DNA of 64,000 nucleotides from Thalassoglobus sp. JC818 (GTDB lineage Bacteria; Planctomycetota; Planctomycetia; Planctomycetales; Planctomycetaceae). Shown one piece after another: positions 28,353 through 37,653 of the stretch (positions are counted from its first letter, which is position 1; each line of letters opens with the position of its first letter). Below the pieces are notes generated by a model. It was given only the letters and a program-made list of their open reading frames with translations. It did no database searches and was not told where the DNA came from. The stretch spans positions 70,001 to 134,000 of the forward strand of contig NZ_JBFEFI010000003.1 in assembly GCF_040717535.1 (NCBI RefSeq), read 5' to 3'. Both the position numbers and the translations under genes were made by a program.

Positions 28353-29603
28353 ATGAAGTTCCTGAGGAAAAAGCTCGACGAGCTCCACACCCACGTCAAA
28401 CCGGGTGGGAAGTATGAGAAATTCTATGCCATCTACGAGATGGCAGACACGTTTCTCTATACCCCAGATCTCGTGACGCGTGGCCAGACCCATGTCCGCG
28501 ATGGACTGGATCTCAAGCGGATGATGATCATGGTCGTCGTCGCGCTGGGTCCTTGCATCCTGATGGCCATGTACAACACTGGCTATCAGACCAATGTCGC
28601 GATTCAGGCACTTGTCGAGAGTGGCGAAATTTCACAAGCGACCGCTGGTGGATGGCGGGGCGCGATCATGGACCCCATCGGTTACAGTCCAAGCAACTTC
28701 GTTTCCTGTTTCCTTCTGGGAGCGTTGTACTTTTTGCCGATCTTCATCGTGACGCAAATTGCCGGGGGGGCTTGCGAGGTGATCTTTGCCTCGATTCGCA
28801 AGCATGAAATCAACGAAGGTTTCCTCGTCACAGGGATGCTGTATCCGCTGACATTGCCGCCGACTGTCCCGCTCTGGCAGGTGGCGATCGGAATTATCTT
28901 CGGTGTGGTGGTCGGAAAAGAGATCTTCGGTGGAACGGGGAAGAACTTCCTGAATCCTGCGTTGACGGCTCGAGCGTTTCTGTACTTTGCATATCCAGCT
29001 CAGATGAGTGGGGACAAAGTTTGGGTTGCCACACCTGTTGATGGATACTCAGCTGCGACATCGCTCGGAGCACTGGCCGATCCCGAACAAACAGCGGGAA
29101 TGGCTGTGATTACTGAACAACTGGGAATTTCCTGGTCACAAGCGTTCTTCGGATTCATTCCCGGATCGATGGGCGAAACATCGACTTTCGCCTGTTTGCT
29201 CGGGGCGATCATTCTCGTCGCGACCAGAATTGGATCGTGGCGAATCATGGTGAGTGTTCTCGTGGGAGCACTCGGATCAGCCTGGTTGTTCAATCTTGGC
29301 GTGACTGCTGAAACTCCGAACATGTTCCTGATGCCTCCGCACTGGCATCTGGTCGTGGGAGGTTTGGCATTCGGTTTGGTCTTCATGGCGACCGATCCCG
29401 TTTCGGCGACGATGACCGAAACAGGCAAATGGGTTTACGGTCTCGTGATCGGAATCACGACAACTCTTGTCCGTGTGATCAATCCGGGTTATCCGGAAGG
29501 GATCATGCTGGCGATTCTGTTTGGAAACGTGGTCGCTCCCTTGATCGATTACTGCGTCATTCAACTTAACATTCGACGAAGGCGAGTTCGCTGTGGACTC
29601 TGA
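28353..29603 (+). CDS. nqrB: Na+-translocating NADH:quinone reductase subunit B
   Basis: An integral membrane subunit of 416 residues with about ten transmembrane segments, part of the sodium channel. The covalent FMN site is visible as SAATS with T236, the same number as in Vibrio cholerae NqrB. The cytoplasmic N-terminus starts [40 protein letters not shown] and the C-terminal [16 protein letters not shown] are conserved. Flavinylation requires an ApbE enzyme, which is not encoded in this window. The gene follows nqrA by about 110 bases and its end overlaps nqrC by 11 bases. Confidence 0.97.
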   Translation: MKFLRKKLDELHTHVKPGGKYEKFYAIYEMADTFLYTPDLVTRGQTHVRDGLDLKRMMIMVVVALGPCILMAMYNTGYQTNVAIQALVESGEISQATAGGWRGAIMDPIGYSPSNFVSCFLLGALYFLPIFIVTQIAGGACEVIFASIRKHEINEGFLVTGMLYPLTLPPTVPLWQVAIGIIFGVVVGKEIFGGTGKNFLNPALTARAFLYFAYPAQMSGDKVWVATPVDGYSAATSLGALADPEQTAGMAVITEQLGISWSQAFFGFIPGSMGETSTFACLLGAIILVATRIGSWRIMVSVLVGALGSAWLFNLGVTAETPNMFLMPPHWHLVVGGLAFGLVFMATDPVSATMTETGKWVYGLVIGITTTLVRVINPGYPEGIMLAILFGNVVAPLIDYCVIQLNIRRRRVRCGL

Positions 29604-30471
29604 AAACGAACTGAACGACAACTTGAACGACGCTGCGGAGGAAGCTCAGGAGAGTTTCAATCCGAACAGCTTCATCGGCACACTTTCTGTCGCCGTAGTC
29701 TTGTGTCTGGTCTGCTCTCTGGTCGTCTCGGTCGCAGCTGTTGCTCTGAGGCCGATTCAGCAGCGGAATCAGGAAAACAAGATGAAGCGCAACGTTCTGA
29801 TTGCAGCTGGCTTGTGGGATCCCAAAACGTCCACTGATCAAGACATCCCTGAGATGTTCAAATCGATCGAAACAGTGGCTGTGAATCTACCCGGCCGTGC
29901 TGAAGATGCTCCCATTCCAGGGACGTTGAACGAAGAGACTGACCTGAACACCTACAATCAGGTGAAGGCGGCCAAAGACCCTGACCGGAGCGTTTTCATC
30001 GCCAATGACAATGTCGACGACATTGCCGGAATCAAACGACGTGAAGTCGTGGGACTGGCCTATCTGGTGAACGACTCTTCCGGAAAGCTGGAGTCGGTCG
30101 TCGTTCCGATTTACGGAAAAGGATTGTGGTCCACGCTATACGGGTACATCGCACTCGATGCAGATTGTCGAACAGTCCGTGGGATTACGTTCTATCAGCA
30201 CGGGGAAACACCCGGTCTGGGTGGAGAAGTCGACAATCCGAAATGGAAGGCCCAGTGGGTTGGCAAAGAGATTGTCAGTGCTGATGGTGTGCCTGATTTG
30301 AAAGTCACCAAACCCGGAAACGCAACTAAGGACAATCAGGTCGATGGTCTTTCCGGGGCAACGATTACGTCGAGTGGTGTCGAAAGAACTGTGCGATATT
30401 GGCTGGGAGAGGATGCCTACGGGCCATTCCTCGATCGAATTCGCGAAGAGTCGGTAGCGGTAGTTCAGTAA
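29593..30471 (+). CDS. nqrC: Na+-translocating NADH:quinone reductase subunit C
   Basis: 292 residues with one N-terminal membrane helix (about 28-52, [20 protein letters not shown]) and a periplasmic FMN-binding domain. D251-G-L-S-G-A-T257 is the flavinylation motif, and T257 should carry the covalent [23 protein letters not shown] and ETPGLGGEV are conserved NqrC features. The start is GTG at 29593, 11 bases before the nqrB stop, with AAGGCGAG just ahead. The acidic N-terminal extension of about 25 residues before the helix is longer than in proteobacterial forms. Confidence 0.95.
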   Translation: MDSENELNDNLNDAAEEAQESFNPNSFIGTLSVAVVLCLVCSLVVSVAAVALRPIQQRNQENKMKRNVLIAAGLWDPKTSTDQDIPEMFKSIETVAVNLPGRAEDAPIPGTLNEETDLNTYNQVKAAKDPDRSVFIANDNVDDIAGIKRREVVGLAYLVNDSSGKLESVVVPIYGKGLWSTLYGYIALDADCRTVRGITFYQHGETPGLGGEVDNPKWKAQWVGKEIVSADGVPDLKVTKPGNATKDNQVDGLSGATITSSGVERTVRYWLGEDAYGPFLDRIREESVAVVQ

Positions 30472-30542
30472 CAAGTATGAGGAAGTGAAGCGAGCAACAC
30501 CGGTGAGTGAAACCTGTTCGCTTCATTTGAAGAGTATCAAAT

Positions 30543-31181
30543 ATGGCAGCCAGTAAGACGACTGACGTACTGTTTGACCCCGTCTTCAAGAGCAACCCGA
30601 TTGCCCTTCAGGTTCTCGGAATTTGTTCTGCGCTGGCCGTGACGACTCAGCTCGATAAAGCCCTCGTCATGTCCCTTGCGGTGACTGTTGTTGTCGCTTG
30701 TTCGAATGCGATCATCGCATTGATTCGGAACTTTATCCCGAACAGCATTCGTATCATTGTGCAGATGACCGTGATTTCATCACTGGTGATCGTCGTTGAC
30801 CAAATCCTGAAAGCGTTCGTTCCGTCAGTCGCGGATCAGCTCTCCGTGTTCGTGGGGCTAATCATCACAAACTGTATCGTGATGGGACGAGCGGAAGGCT
30901 TCGCGATGAAGAACGGAGTTCTCCGAAGCTTCCTCGACGGTGTCGGAAACGGATTGGGTTACTCATTGATTCTGATTGCGGTTGGATTTTTCCGGGAACT
31001 GCTGGGATCGGGGACGTTGCTGGGGTTCACTGTTCTGCCGCTCGCTACAGAAGGTGGCTTTTACATCCGAAACGGTCTGATGTTGACTCCGCCTAGTGCG
31101 TTCTTCCTGATTGGATTCTTCATTTGGATCTTGCGAGCGTTCCGAACGGATCAGGCAGCAAAAGATCCGACACGAGATTGA
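30543..31181 (+). CDS. nqrD: Na+-translocating NADH:quinone reductase subunit D
   Basis: A 212-residue membrane subunit with six predicted helices. It pairs with NqrE as inverted halves that share an intramembrane iron-sulfur centre. The ligand cysteines are C28 (LGICSALAV) and C111 ([11 protein letters not shown]), at nearly the same positions as in Vibrio. The gene lies 71 bases after nqrC. Confidence 0.96.
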   Translation: MAASKTTDVLFDPVFKSNPIALQVLGICSALAVTTQLDKALVMSLAVTVVVACSNAIIALIRNFIPNSIRIIVQMTVISSLVIVVDQILKAFVPSVADQLSVFVGLIITNCIVMGRAEGFAMKNGVLRSFLDGVGNGLGYSLILIAVGFFRELLGSGTLLGFTVLPLATEGGFYIRNGLMLTPPSAFFLIGFFIWILRAFRTDQAAKDPTRD

Positions 31182-31317
31182 GAAATCAACGTTCTTGTCT
31201 GAACGAAACAAACGAGCACTAACAGCGACACTTGAATTTGTCACAGACAGTCAGCGTCACAGAGTTTGCAAAACAGAGCAGCGAACGACAGAGACTAACC
31301 GAGGTTGAGGTCAGAAA

Positions 31318-31941
31318 ATGACGCTCGAAGAAGTAGGCAGTATGTTTTTCAAGTCAGTGTTCTCAGAGAACCTGGCTCTCGCATTCTTTCTGGGAATGTG
31401 TACGTTTCTGGCTGTCTCCAAGACCGTCAAGAACGCATTCATGCTGGGAATTGCGGTTATCGTCGTGCAAGGCGTGACGGTTCCCGTGAACAACATCATC
31501 TTTCGTAATTTTCTTCGCGAGGGAGCTCTTTCCTGGACGGGGAATGAATACCTGCAAAACGTCGATCTCAGCTTCCTGGGATTGATCAGCTTCATTGGCA
31601 CAATTGCGGCCATGGTGCAGATTCTGGAATTGTTTCTGGACCGCTATCTGCCCGCTCTCTACAACACTCTTGGAATTTTTCTGCCGCTGATCACAGTGAA
31701 CTGTGCGATTCTAGGTGGTTCGCTCTTCATGCAGGAGCGTGATTACACGCTTGCAGAAAGTGTGACTTACGGATTTTCGAGCGGAATTGGTTGGGCGCTG
31801 GCCATTTGTTGCCTGGCTGGTGTTCGTGAAAAACTCAGGTACAGCGACATTCCGGAAGGGCTTCGCGGCCTCGGAATTACCTTCATCACCGTCGGATTGA
31901 TGGCGATGGCATTCATGGCATTTGGTGGAATTGATATCTGA
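31318..31941 (+). CDS. nqrE: Na+-translocating NADH:quinone reductase subunit E
   Basis: A 207-residue membrane subunit homologous to NqrD. The iron-sulfur ligand cysteines are C28 ([11 protein letters not shown]) and C129 ([10 protein letters not shown]). [20 protein letters not shown] and the C-terminal [19 protein letters not shown] are typical. The gene begins 136 bases after nqrD, an unusually wide spacing inside this operon, in which I see no other gene. Confidence 0.96.
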   Translation: MTLEEVGSMFFKSVFSENLALAFFLGMCTFLAVSKTVKNAFMLGIAVIVVQGVTVPVNNIIFRNFLREGALSWTGNEYLQNVDLSFLGLISFIGTIAAMVQILELFLDRYLPALYNTLGIFLPLITVNCAILGGSLFMQERDYTLAESVTYGFSSGIGWALAICCLAGVREKLRYSDIPEGLRGLGITFITVGLMAMAFMAFGGIDI

Positions 31942-31947
31942 TTCGAG

Positions 31948-33213
31948 TTGTCGCCCGACTCGCTTCTTCACCCTCAACCTGATCTCGCAATCGTGATTGA
32001 AATCCTCCTCGGCATTCTGTTCTTCACCGTGATCGTCATCATTCTGGTGCTGTGTATCCAGTTGGCGAAGAAGCTTCTTGTTCCGTCTGGTGATGTCACC
32101 ATTGTCGTGAACAATCAGAAGACTCTGACCGTGCCAACCGGCGGCAAGCTTCTGAATGCACTTGCGGAAAATAAGATTTTCGTTTCCTCTGCCTGTGGAG
32201 GAGGCGGAACGTGTGCCCAGTGCAAAGTGAAGATTCACGCTGGGGGTGGAGACATCCTGCCGACTGAAAAGACACACATCAACAAGAAGCAAGAACGTCA
32301 AGGCGAGCGGCTTTCCTGTCAGGTGACTGTGAAGCAGGACATGGAGGTTGAAGTTCCTCCAGAAGTCTTCGAAACGAAGAAGTGGGAATGTACGGTTCGC
32401 TCGAACAACAACGTTGCCACATTCATTAAAGAACTCGTCCTGGAACTTCCTGCTGACGAAGCTGTCGACTTCAAACCGGGTGGCTACATCCAGATCGACG
32501 TTCCTGCACACGAAGTCAATTACAAAGACTTCGCAATTGAAGATGAATACCACGAAGACTGGGACAAGTTTGACATCTGGCGATTCAAGTCAGTTGTGAA
32601 AGAGCCGGTTTATCGTGCTTATTCAATGGCGAACTACCCAGGGGAAAAGGGCGTGATCATGCTCAACGTGCGGATCGCATCTCCGCCGCCGCGCATGCCG
32701 GATGTCCCTCCAGGAAAGGTTTCGAGCTATATCTTTGGACTGAAGCCGGGTGATAAAGTGACCATTTCTGGTCCTTATGGTGAGTTCTTCATCAAAGAGA
32801 CACAGAACGAAATGGTGTACATCGGCGGTGGTGCTGGAATGGCTCCGCTACGTTCACACATTTTCGAATTGCTGAAACAGCAGGACAGCGAACGCAAGAT
32901 CTCGTACTGGTACGGGGGACGTTCATCTCGTGAATTGTTCTACGTCGAAGAGTTCCGAGAGCTGGAAGAAAAGCATCCGAACTTCAAGTTCAACATCGCG
33001 CTTTCAGATCCGCTGCCTGAAGACAACTGGACCGGCTACACCGGGTTCATCCACCAGGTTCTGCATGATGAGTATTTGAAGAACCATCCTGCTCCGGAAG
33101 ATGTGGAATACTACATCTGTGGTCCGCCGATGATGCTTCAGGCGGTGTTGAATATGCTGGACAGCCTCGGAGTTGAACCGGACAATATCGCTTACGACGA
33201 CTTTGGTGGATAA
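31948..33213 (+). CDS. nqrF: Na+-translocating NADH:quinone reductase subunit F
   Basis: The NADH-oxidising subunit. An N-terminal membrane helix is followed by a 2Fe-2S ferredoxin domain with C83, C89, C92 and C124 ([13 protein letters not shown] ... RLSCQV). An FAD-binding domain ([14 protein letters not shown]) and an NADH-binding domain ([13 protein letters not shown], ending [16 protein letters not shown] and YDDFGG) complete it. From TTG at 31948, six bases after the nqrE stop, it has 421 residues. A start at GTG 31993 would give 406, closer to the Vibrio length of about 408 with matching cysteine positions. Neither has a good ribosome site, so the start is unsettled. Confidence 0.95.
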   Translation: MSPDSLLHPQPDLAIVIEILLGILFFTVIVIILVLCIQLAKKLLVPSGDVTIVVNNQKTLTVPTGGKLLNALAENKIFVSSACGGGGTCAQCKVKIHAGGGDILPTEKTHINKKQERQGERLSCQVTVKQDMEVEVPPEVFETKKWECTVRSNNNVATFIKELVLELPADEAVDFKPGGYIQIDVPAHEVNYKDFAIEDEYHEDWDKFDIWRFKSVVKEPVYRAYSMANYPGEKGVIMLNVRIASPPPRMPDVPPGKVSSYIFGLKPGDKVTISGPYGEFFIKETQNEMVYIGGGAGMAPLRSHIFELLKQQDSERKISYWYGGRSSRELFYVEEFRELEEKHPNFKFNIALSDPLPEDNWTGYTGFIHQVLHDEYLKNHPAPEDVEYYICGPPMMLQAVLNMLDSLGVEPDNIAYDDFGG

Positions 33214-33220
33214 TGTCAGT

Positions 33221-33238
33221 TCCGCTCTTCGGAGCGGA
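33221..33238 (+). terminator. UUCG-loop hairpin after nqrF
   Basis: TCCGCTC-TTCG-GAGCGGA: a 7-bp perfect stem closed by a UUCG tetraloop, 8 bases after the nqrF stop. Only a short T-run follows, so it may be a weak terminator or a 3'-end stabiliser. Confidence 0.5.
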
Positions 33239-33443
33239 GCGTTTCCACGAAAAGTCTCTCCGGCTCCGGCTTTCTTGCGTTCGGCGAGTTGAACCTGATG
33301 TACTCGTTTTTCAGCGTTCAGGTCAGCGCAGCAAACGATGAAAACGAATCGTGAGGCGGGGTCGTCTGTGTTTTGAAGTTGCGGCAGTCTCTTCGTGAAG
33401 TATGCTGCAAGTTGAACGTCCGTCTGGTTCAAGGGGGCTCAAT

Positions 33444-33869
33444 GTGAGTCGAAGTATCTGGGTTGGGTCATTCGAGGAGCTGGGCCCAATTGTGATCCCA
33501 ATTCGGGAGCAGGTCTTCGTCGTTGAGCAAGGAGTCCCACCGGAAATCGAGCGAGATGACCGGGATGCTGTGTCTCAGCATGTTGTCGTCGTTGAAGACG
33601 GGCTGTTCGTCGGAACGGGTCGCATCGATCTGGAACACGATGGAAAAATCGGCCGTCTGGCTGTCCTCGAGCGGTCCCGAAATCGCAATTTCGGCACGCT
33701 GATCATGCGGGCTCTCGAAGAAATCGCTATGCGAGAAGATCTGGTGAGCGTCTGGCTGCACTCTCAGATTGCGGTCGTTCCGTTCTATCAGCATTTAGGG
33801 TACGCCGAAGACGGAGATGAATTTACCGAAGCGGGCATCTCGCATATTCCAATGCGGAAGAAGCTATGA
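33444..33869 (+). CDS. GNAT family N-acetyltransferase
   Basis: A 141-residue acetyl-CoA-dependent transferase. IREQVFVVEQGVPPEIERDD and the following HVVVVEDG strand are the N-terminal GNAT substrate side. IGRLAVLERSRNRNFGTLIM is the V/I-x-x-L-A-V-x-x-x-x-R...G acetyl-CoA loop, and FYQHLGY is the conserved motif B tail. GTG at 33444 is chosen because AAGGGGG at 33431-33437 is ideally placed. An in-frame ATG at 33402 would add 14 residues with no resemblance to the family. The substrate is unknown. It is separated from nqrF by 230 bases and a hairpin, so it may be a separate unit. Confidence 0.82.
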   Translation: MSRSIWVGSFEELGPIVIPIREQVFVVEQGVPPEIERDDRDAVSQHVVVVEDGLFVGTGRIDLEHDGKIGRLAVLERSRNRNFGTLIMRALEEIAMREDLVSVWLHSQIAVVPFYQHLGYAEDGDEFTEAGISHIPMRKKL

Positions 33870-33925
33870 GGTGGCTTCAAGGACTCTTTGCAGCAGAATA
33901 GAACCAAAATAGCTCTGAAAACAAA

Positions 33926-33963
33926 AGAAGCCCTCCGGATCGAAGATGATTCGGAGGGCTTCT
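33926..33963. terminator. Bidirectional rho-independent terminator
   Basis: A perfect 12-bp stem AGAAGCCCTCCG / CGGAGGGCTTCT with a 14-base loop. T-rich runs follow on both strands (GTCTTTTG on plus, CTTTTGTTTTC on minus). It lies between the convergent GNAT and EF-hand genes. Confidence 0.9.
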
Positions 33964-34029
33964 GTCTTTTGCGGACTAGCCATGTTGCACGACTGACGTC
34001 GATTGCTGGCAGCTAATTCCCGGAATTTA

Positions 34030-35340
34030 TTACTCTTCGAGTTCCGGTCGGGCTGGTCGGTCTCTGCGTTCTTCAGGATTACCTCGTCCGAAACCGGGAC
34101 GATCACCGTCTCCGCGTCGGCCGCCGGCTAATGCTTCGAATTCCTCAGCTGTCAGCTTTCCGTCGCCGTTCGCGTCCAGTCGATCGAAACCCTCAGCCAT
34201 TCGTTCGGGGGCTTCTGACTTTGAGATGGCTCCGTCTTTGTCGGTGTCAAATCGGTCGATGAAGCCCTGCATAGGATTGAATCCTCTGCCGGGGCCTTCT
34301 CCGCCCGGTCCGCGATCACCGAATCGGCCGCGTGGTCCACCTTCGGGGCGATCACCGTCACGTCGGTCACCTTCTGGGCGGTCGCCTTCGCGACGGTCCC
34401 CATCAGGTCGATCTCGTTCAGGACGATCCGAGGCACCCTCTGGACGATCGCCAGATTCTGGTCGACCGAATGGAGGGCGTCCGTCTCCACGACCCATCAT
34501 CATTCCCATTTGTCTGTCGCCATCGGATCCCATGAGTTCCCGGTTGTCGAGTTCACCGTCGTCATTGGCGTCAAGTTCGCGGAAGAGTCGTCCCACTTCG
34601 AGTGCTTCGGCCTTGCTGATCGATCCGTTACGGTCAGCGTCCAGAATTCGCATGAACGCAAATCCTCCGCCACGTGGTGGGCGACCGAAATCGGGGCGGC
34701 CATCTTCACGACGATCGCCATCTTCTCGGTCGCGTCGATTACGAGGGTCATCTCGTTCTTCTCGCTCTGAGCCATCACGTCGCATGGCTGACTCTTCGTC
34801 GTCACGAGATGGTCGATCGCCTCGATCTCGTCCTCGCATTTGACTCATCTGTTCGAGGTCAATTTCATCGGTTCCGAGTCGATCCATGATCGACTGCAGG
34901 CGTTCTCGCATCTGTTCTGGAGCTTCGTCGATGGTGAGTTTGCCGTCTTCGTTTTTATCAAAGCGAGCGAAGAAATCCGCTCCACCCATTCCACCGGGGC
35001 CGCGGCCTGGTCCAGCTCCTGGACGTCCCTGACCGAATCGGCCCTCACCTGGGCGGCCCTCTCCGGGCCGTCGACCTGGATCTCGATCCTGCGGTGCGTC
35101 GTCTTCAGTGAGAGTGGCTTGATATTCTGCTTGAGAGAGTTTTCCATCCTCGTTTTTGTCGCCGGAGCGGACGAGGCGATCGAAGAATCGTCGCTGGGCT
35201 TCGGGAACTTCCTCAGCGGTCAGGATTCCGTCTTTGTTTTCGTCGAGGCGTTGGAAAACATCATCCGCATCTTGTGCAAAGAGTGGGACTGAAAGCCCGC
35301 AGGTCGTCAGCGCGGTTGCGAGCAGTGTCAACCGAATCAT
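34030..35340 (-). CDS. Secreted multi-EF-hand calcium-binding protein
   Basis: 436 residues with a signal peptide (MIRLTLLATALTTCGLSVPL, cleavage after FA). Seven EF-hand-like loops can be read at about 33, 61, 128, 234, 257, 365 and 389, for example DENKDGILTAEE, DKNEDGKLSQAE, DANDDGELDNRE and DANGDGKLTAEE. They are separated by Gly/Arg/Asp/Pro-rich linkers, one of which repeats GDRREGDRPEGDRRDGDRPE. The loops fit calcium binding; the linkers are probably disordered. Such proteins are common in planctomycetes but their role is not established. A terminator lies just downstream. Function in calcium sensing or envelope structure is inference. Confidence 0.88.
   Translation of the reverse strand: MIRLTLLATALTTCGLSVPLFAQDADDVFQRLDENKDGILTAEEVPEAQRRFFDRLVRSGDKNEDGKLSQAEYQATLTEDDAPQDRDPGRRPGEGRPGEGRFGQGRPGAGPGRGPGGMGGADFFARFDKNEDGKLTIDEAPEQMRERLQSIMDRLGTDEIDLEQMSQMRGRDRGDRPSRDDEESAMRRDGSEREERDDPRNRRDREDGDRREDGRPDFGRPPRGGGFAFMRILDADRNGSISKAEALEVGRLFRELDANDDGELDNRELMGSDGDRQMGMMMGRGDGRPPFGRPESGDRPEGASDRPERDRPDGDRREGDRPEGDRRDGDRPEGGPRGRFGDRGPGGEGPGRGFNPMQGFIDRFDTDKDGAISKSEAPERMAEGFDRLDANGDGKLTAEEFEALAGGRRGDGDRPGFGRGNPEERRDRPARPELEE
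34336..34443 (-). repeat. GDRPEG/GDRREG coding repeat
   Basis: Tandem six-residue repeats, about 18 bases each, in the linker before the last two EF-hands (residues about 300-335 of the protein). The pattern alternates DRPEG and DRREG/DRRDG. Confidence 0.7.
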
Positions 35341-35666
35341 GATTAAATTCCTCGTGTTGGAGAATTTGAGAGAGAATTGAGTTTGAAGGGTCGTTGGGAT
35401 TCAAACACCGCAAACATTGCAATGTTTCGAAACACTTCCGCTGAACACCCGAACCCCACTCAAAACCTGAATTTTCGAGAAAAACTTGCACAATCTCAGT
35501 CCTCCTCTTGAGGAATCGGAATTGAGCGTACGTATAATTTGAGAGGAGACATTCTGCGCAGATTCAGCTGCCACGTTTCTGAGAGGATGCCGTTTCGTAT
35601 CTCTTATTCAGGGATTCTCTCACCTGTTTGGTCTTTCATATGTTTTGAGATGTGAGGTGACTCGTC
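35341..35666. other. Divergent promoter region with TATAAT box
   Basis: About 325 bases between the divergent EF-hand and DUF3299-like genes. On the plus strand a perfect TATAAT at 35533-35538 is preceded by TTGAGG at 35508-35513. The 19-base spacing is slightly long for a sigma-70 promoter driving the 35667 gene. Nothing else is recognised. Confidence 0.4.
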
Positions 35667-36413
35667 ATGGTTCAAGTGATGGAAAGTCCCGAAGTTGAAG
35701 CCACAGAGAGCGTCAATCTTCCATTGGACTCGGGGATCGGAGCCGACGAATACGGCGATTTCAATTATCGCCCGGTTCCCGTGATTGCGGTGTCCGGGCT
35801 TGTGGTGTCGCTACTCTCCTTCATCGGAGTGTTCGTCTGGCTGGCACTTCCACTGTGCCTGGTTGGACTCGTGTTAAGCGTGGCTGCGTTTGTCGTCATT
35901 CGACGTTCCAAGGGAGCCTACGGCGGAACGTTTGTCGCTGCCTCCGGAGCACTATTGTCGACTCTGTTTTTCGTCGGTGGAATTGCACTTCAGATTTACA
36001 TCTATCAGACAGAGGTTCCCGACGGTTATACTCGCGTCAGCTTTGTGAAAGACATCGCTGGTAAGCCGCTTGTTCCTCAAGGGGAAGTGGCAGATGTGCA
36101 TCCGGATATTAAGTCGCTGGATGGCGAGAAGATCTTCCTGAAGGGATACATTTACCAGACAGGCAAGATGAAAGACTTGCAGTCATTCCTGTTTGTGAAA
36201 GACAATCAGGACTGCTGCTTCGGAGCCAACCCTGCCGTCACTGACCGAGTTGGTGTGTTGATGAAAGAAGGCAACTCGATTGACTACGTCGGCGGAAAAG
36301 TGGCGATTGCTGGAACGTTCCGAATCAACAATGAGTTCTCGAACACTGATCAGTTGGAGCCGCTGTACATTCTGGATGGAGAACTGTTTACCACCCGGGT
36401 CAGCGATTTCTAA
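35667..36413 (+). CDS. Membrane protein with DUF4190-like helices and DUF3299-like domain
   Basis: 248 residues. The first 35 are polar and probably cytoplasmic. Three hydrophobic segments follow (about 37-125: VIAVSGLVVSLLSFIGVFVW, LPLCLVGLVLSVAAFVVI and ALLSTLFFVGGIALQIYIY), resembling the small DUF4190 membrane unit. The remaining 120 residues form an extracytoplasmic domain with LDGEKIFLKGYIYQTGKMKD, FLFVKDNQDCCFGANPAVTD and a GTFRI strand. This matches the planctomycete form of DUF3299 and carries a conserved Cys-Cys pair (CCFG). The same domain recurs in the next gene, so the two are paralogous in that part. Function unknown; the Cys pair hints at metal or redox chemistry, which is inference. 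Confidence 0.75.
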   Translation: MVQVMESPEVEATESVNLPLDSGIGADEYGDFNYRPVPVIAVSGLVVSLLSFIGVFVWLALPLCLVGLVLSVAAFVVIRRSKGAYGGTFVAASGALLSTLFFVGGIALQIYIYQTEVPDGYTRVSFVKDIAGKPLVPQGEVADVHPDIKSLDGEKIFLKGYIYQTGKMKDLQSFLFVKDNQDCCFGANPAVTDRVGVLMKEGNSIDYVGGKVAIAGTFRINNEFSNTDQLEPLYILDGELFTTRVSDF

Positions 36414-36558
36414 TTCGATTGACGGAAGGATCGCACTTGCTGCGAATCGTTGAGACCTTGTCCTCAGCTTGCGTGTGATTTGACTTCAGGTGCTCACGGG
36501 CAGGTGGAATTTACTTCTCACCAGACAGCCTTGAAACGACTGGGAGACCTCTCAACTG

Positions 36559-37611
36559 ATGTTTAACATTTCGGAATCAAACGCTTCATACCAGTTGATG
36601 AGTGACTCGGTCCGGTTTCTGACTCTTCTCGCGGTCGTTGTGTCGATTAGCATGCTGGGATGTTCCAGTCGAGACGATGCATTTCGTGAAATCGAAGTGT
36701 CTGACAATTCGGTCGAAGATTCCGAAACTGATGCGTCGCCGCAAGCCGACGATGCTGCTTCCGAAGAATCGTCTGACGCTGAGCTGAACGAAGGCGTCGA
36801 TCCTGAAACTGTTGTGGTCGACCAAACAGCATCTCAAGGTGAACCAGCAGAACCGATCGAAGCTTCGAACACTCAGGCGGAAGCATCGTCAGGACAAGAC
36901 CCCGGCGAAGATACTTCTGACGCTGAAGAGGAGCCAGTACCAACTCCAAGCGTGAACTCCGAGGAGTCTCTGGCAAGCGCTGAGGGAAGTGATTCTCGAC
37001 CCGCTGAATCGGAAAACTCGGAGGCAGATCCTGCGTCTGAAAAAGACGATGAAACGGAACAGCCTGAGAAGACCAAGCCGTCTCCGGCTCGCAGCCTCGA
37101 GGAAGAAATGGCTGCGATGCGAGCGAAGCTGCTTGGACTCCCGGATGATGCTGCCGGCGGAGAACCAAGGGAAATCAAGTTGTTGATCCCGAATAAAGAG
37201 TTTGTTCGCGACGAAAAAACTGGGGCGCTCCGAATCACTTTTGATGACATTGATCTCCTGAAAGTGTTGAACATGGAGCCTGTTCCAGTCGACGCGGACA
37301 AGCATCTACCGAACTGGCTGACAGAACTCGATGGGCAGCGGATCGTCTTGCGAGGGTGGATGTTCCCGACGGTCAAGTCGGAAGGGATTCAGCGGTTCTT
37401 GTTCGTTCGAGATAATGGCATTTGCTGTTTTGGACGAATGGCCAAGCTTTATGATAAACTGGGGGTCACCTTAAAAGAGGGCGAAACAACTCGGTACATT
37501 GAAGGTCGCCCGTTTGATGTCGTCGGGACATTCGTTCTTGACCCGTGGATTCTCGATGATGAACTCGATCTGCTCTACCACATCGAAGATGCGAAAGTGC
37601 TCGATCAGTAA
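36559..37611 (+). CDS. Lipoprotein with DUF3299-like domain
   Basis: 350 residues. A lipobox (SISMLGC) follows a hydrophobic stretch, so the mature protein should be lipid-anchored. About 140 residues of Ser/Glu/Asp/Pro-rich low complexity come next (roughly 40-180), then a DUF3299-like domain: [40 protein letters not shown] and [20 protein letters not shown]. The CCFG pair is shared with the preceding gene. The first ATG at 36559 has GGGAG about 12 bases upstream; ATG at 36598 would give a shorter, more conventional lipoprotein signal and is a real alternative. It lies 145 bases after its paralogue and directly before the CPFC genes, suggesting one operon. Confidence 0.75.
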   Translation: MFNISESNASYQLMSDSVRFLTLLAVVVSISMLGCSSRDDAFREIEVSDNSVEDSETDASPQADDAASEESSDAELNEGVDPETVVVDQTASQGEPAEPIEASNTQAEASSGQDPGEDTSDAEEEPVPTPSVNSEESLASAEGSDSRPAESENSEADPASEKDDETEQPEKTKPSPARSLEEEMAAMRAKLLGLPDDAAGGEPREIKLLIPNKEFVRDEKTGALRITFDDIDLLKVLNMEPVPVDADKHLPNWLTELDGQRIVLRGWMFPTVKSEGIQRFLFVRDNGICCFGRMAKLYDKLGVTLKEGETTRYIEGRPFDVVGTFVLDPWILDDELDLLYHIEDAKVLDQ

Positions 37612-37653
37612 GAGCAGACCTCTGAAGTGATCATCACGAAAAGGATAGTTTGC

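Noticed and set aside
34226..34843. A 205-codon plus-strand open frame rich in Ser, Pro and Arg opposite the EF-hand gene
   Set aside because: It is the mirror of the Gly-Arg-Asp linkers; the low complexity is inherited from the real gene.
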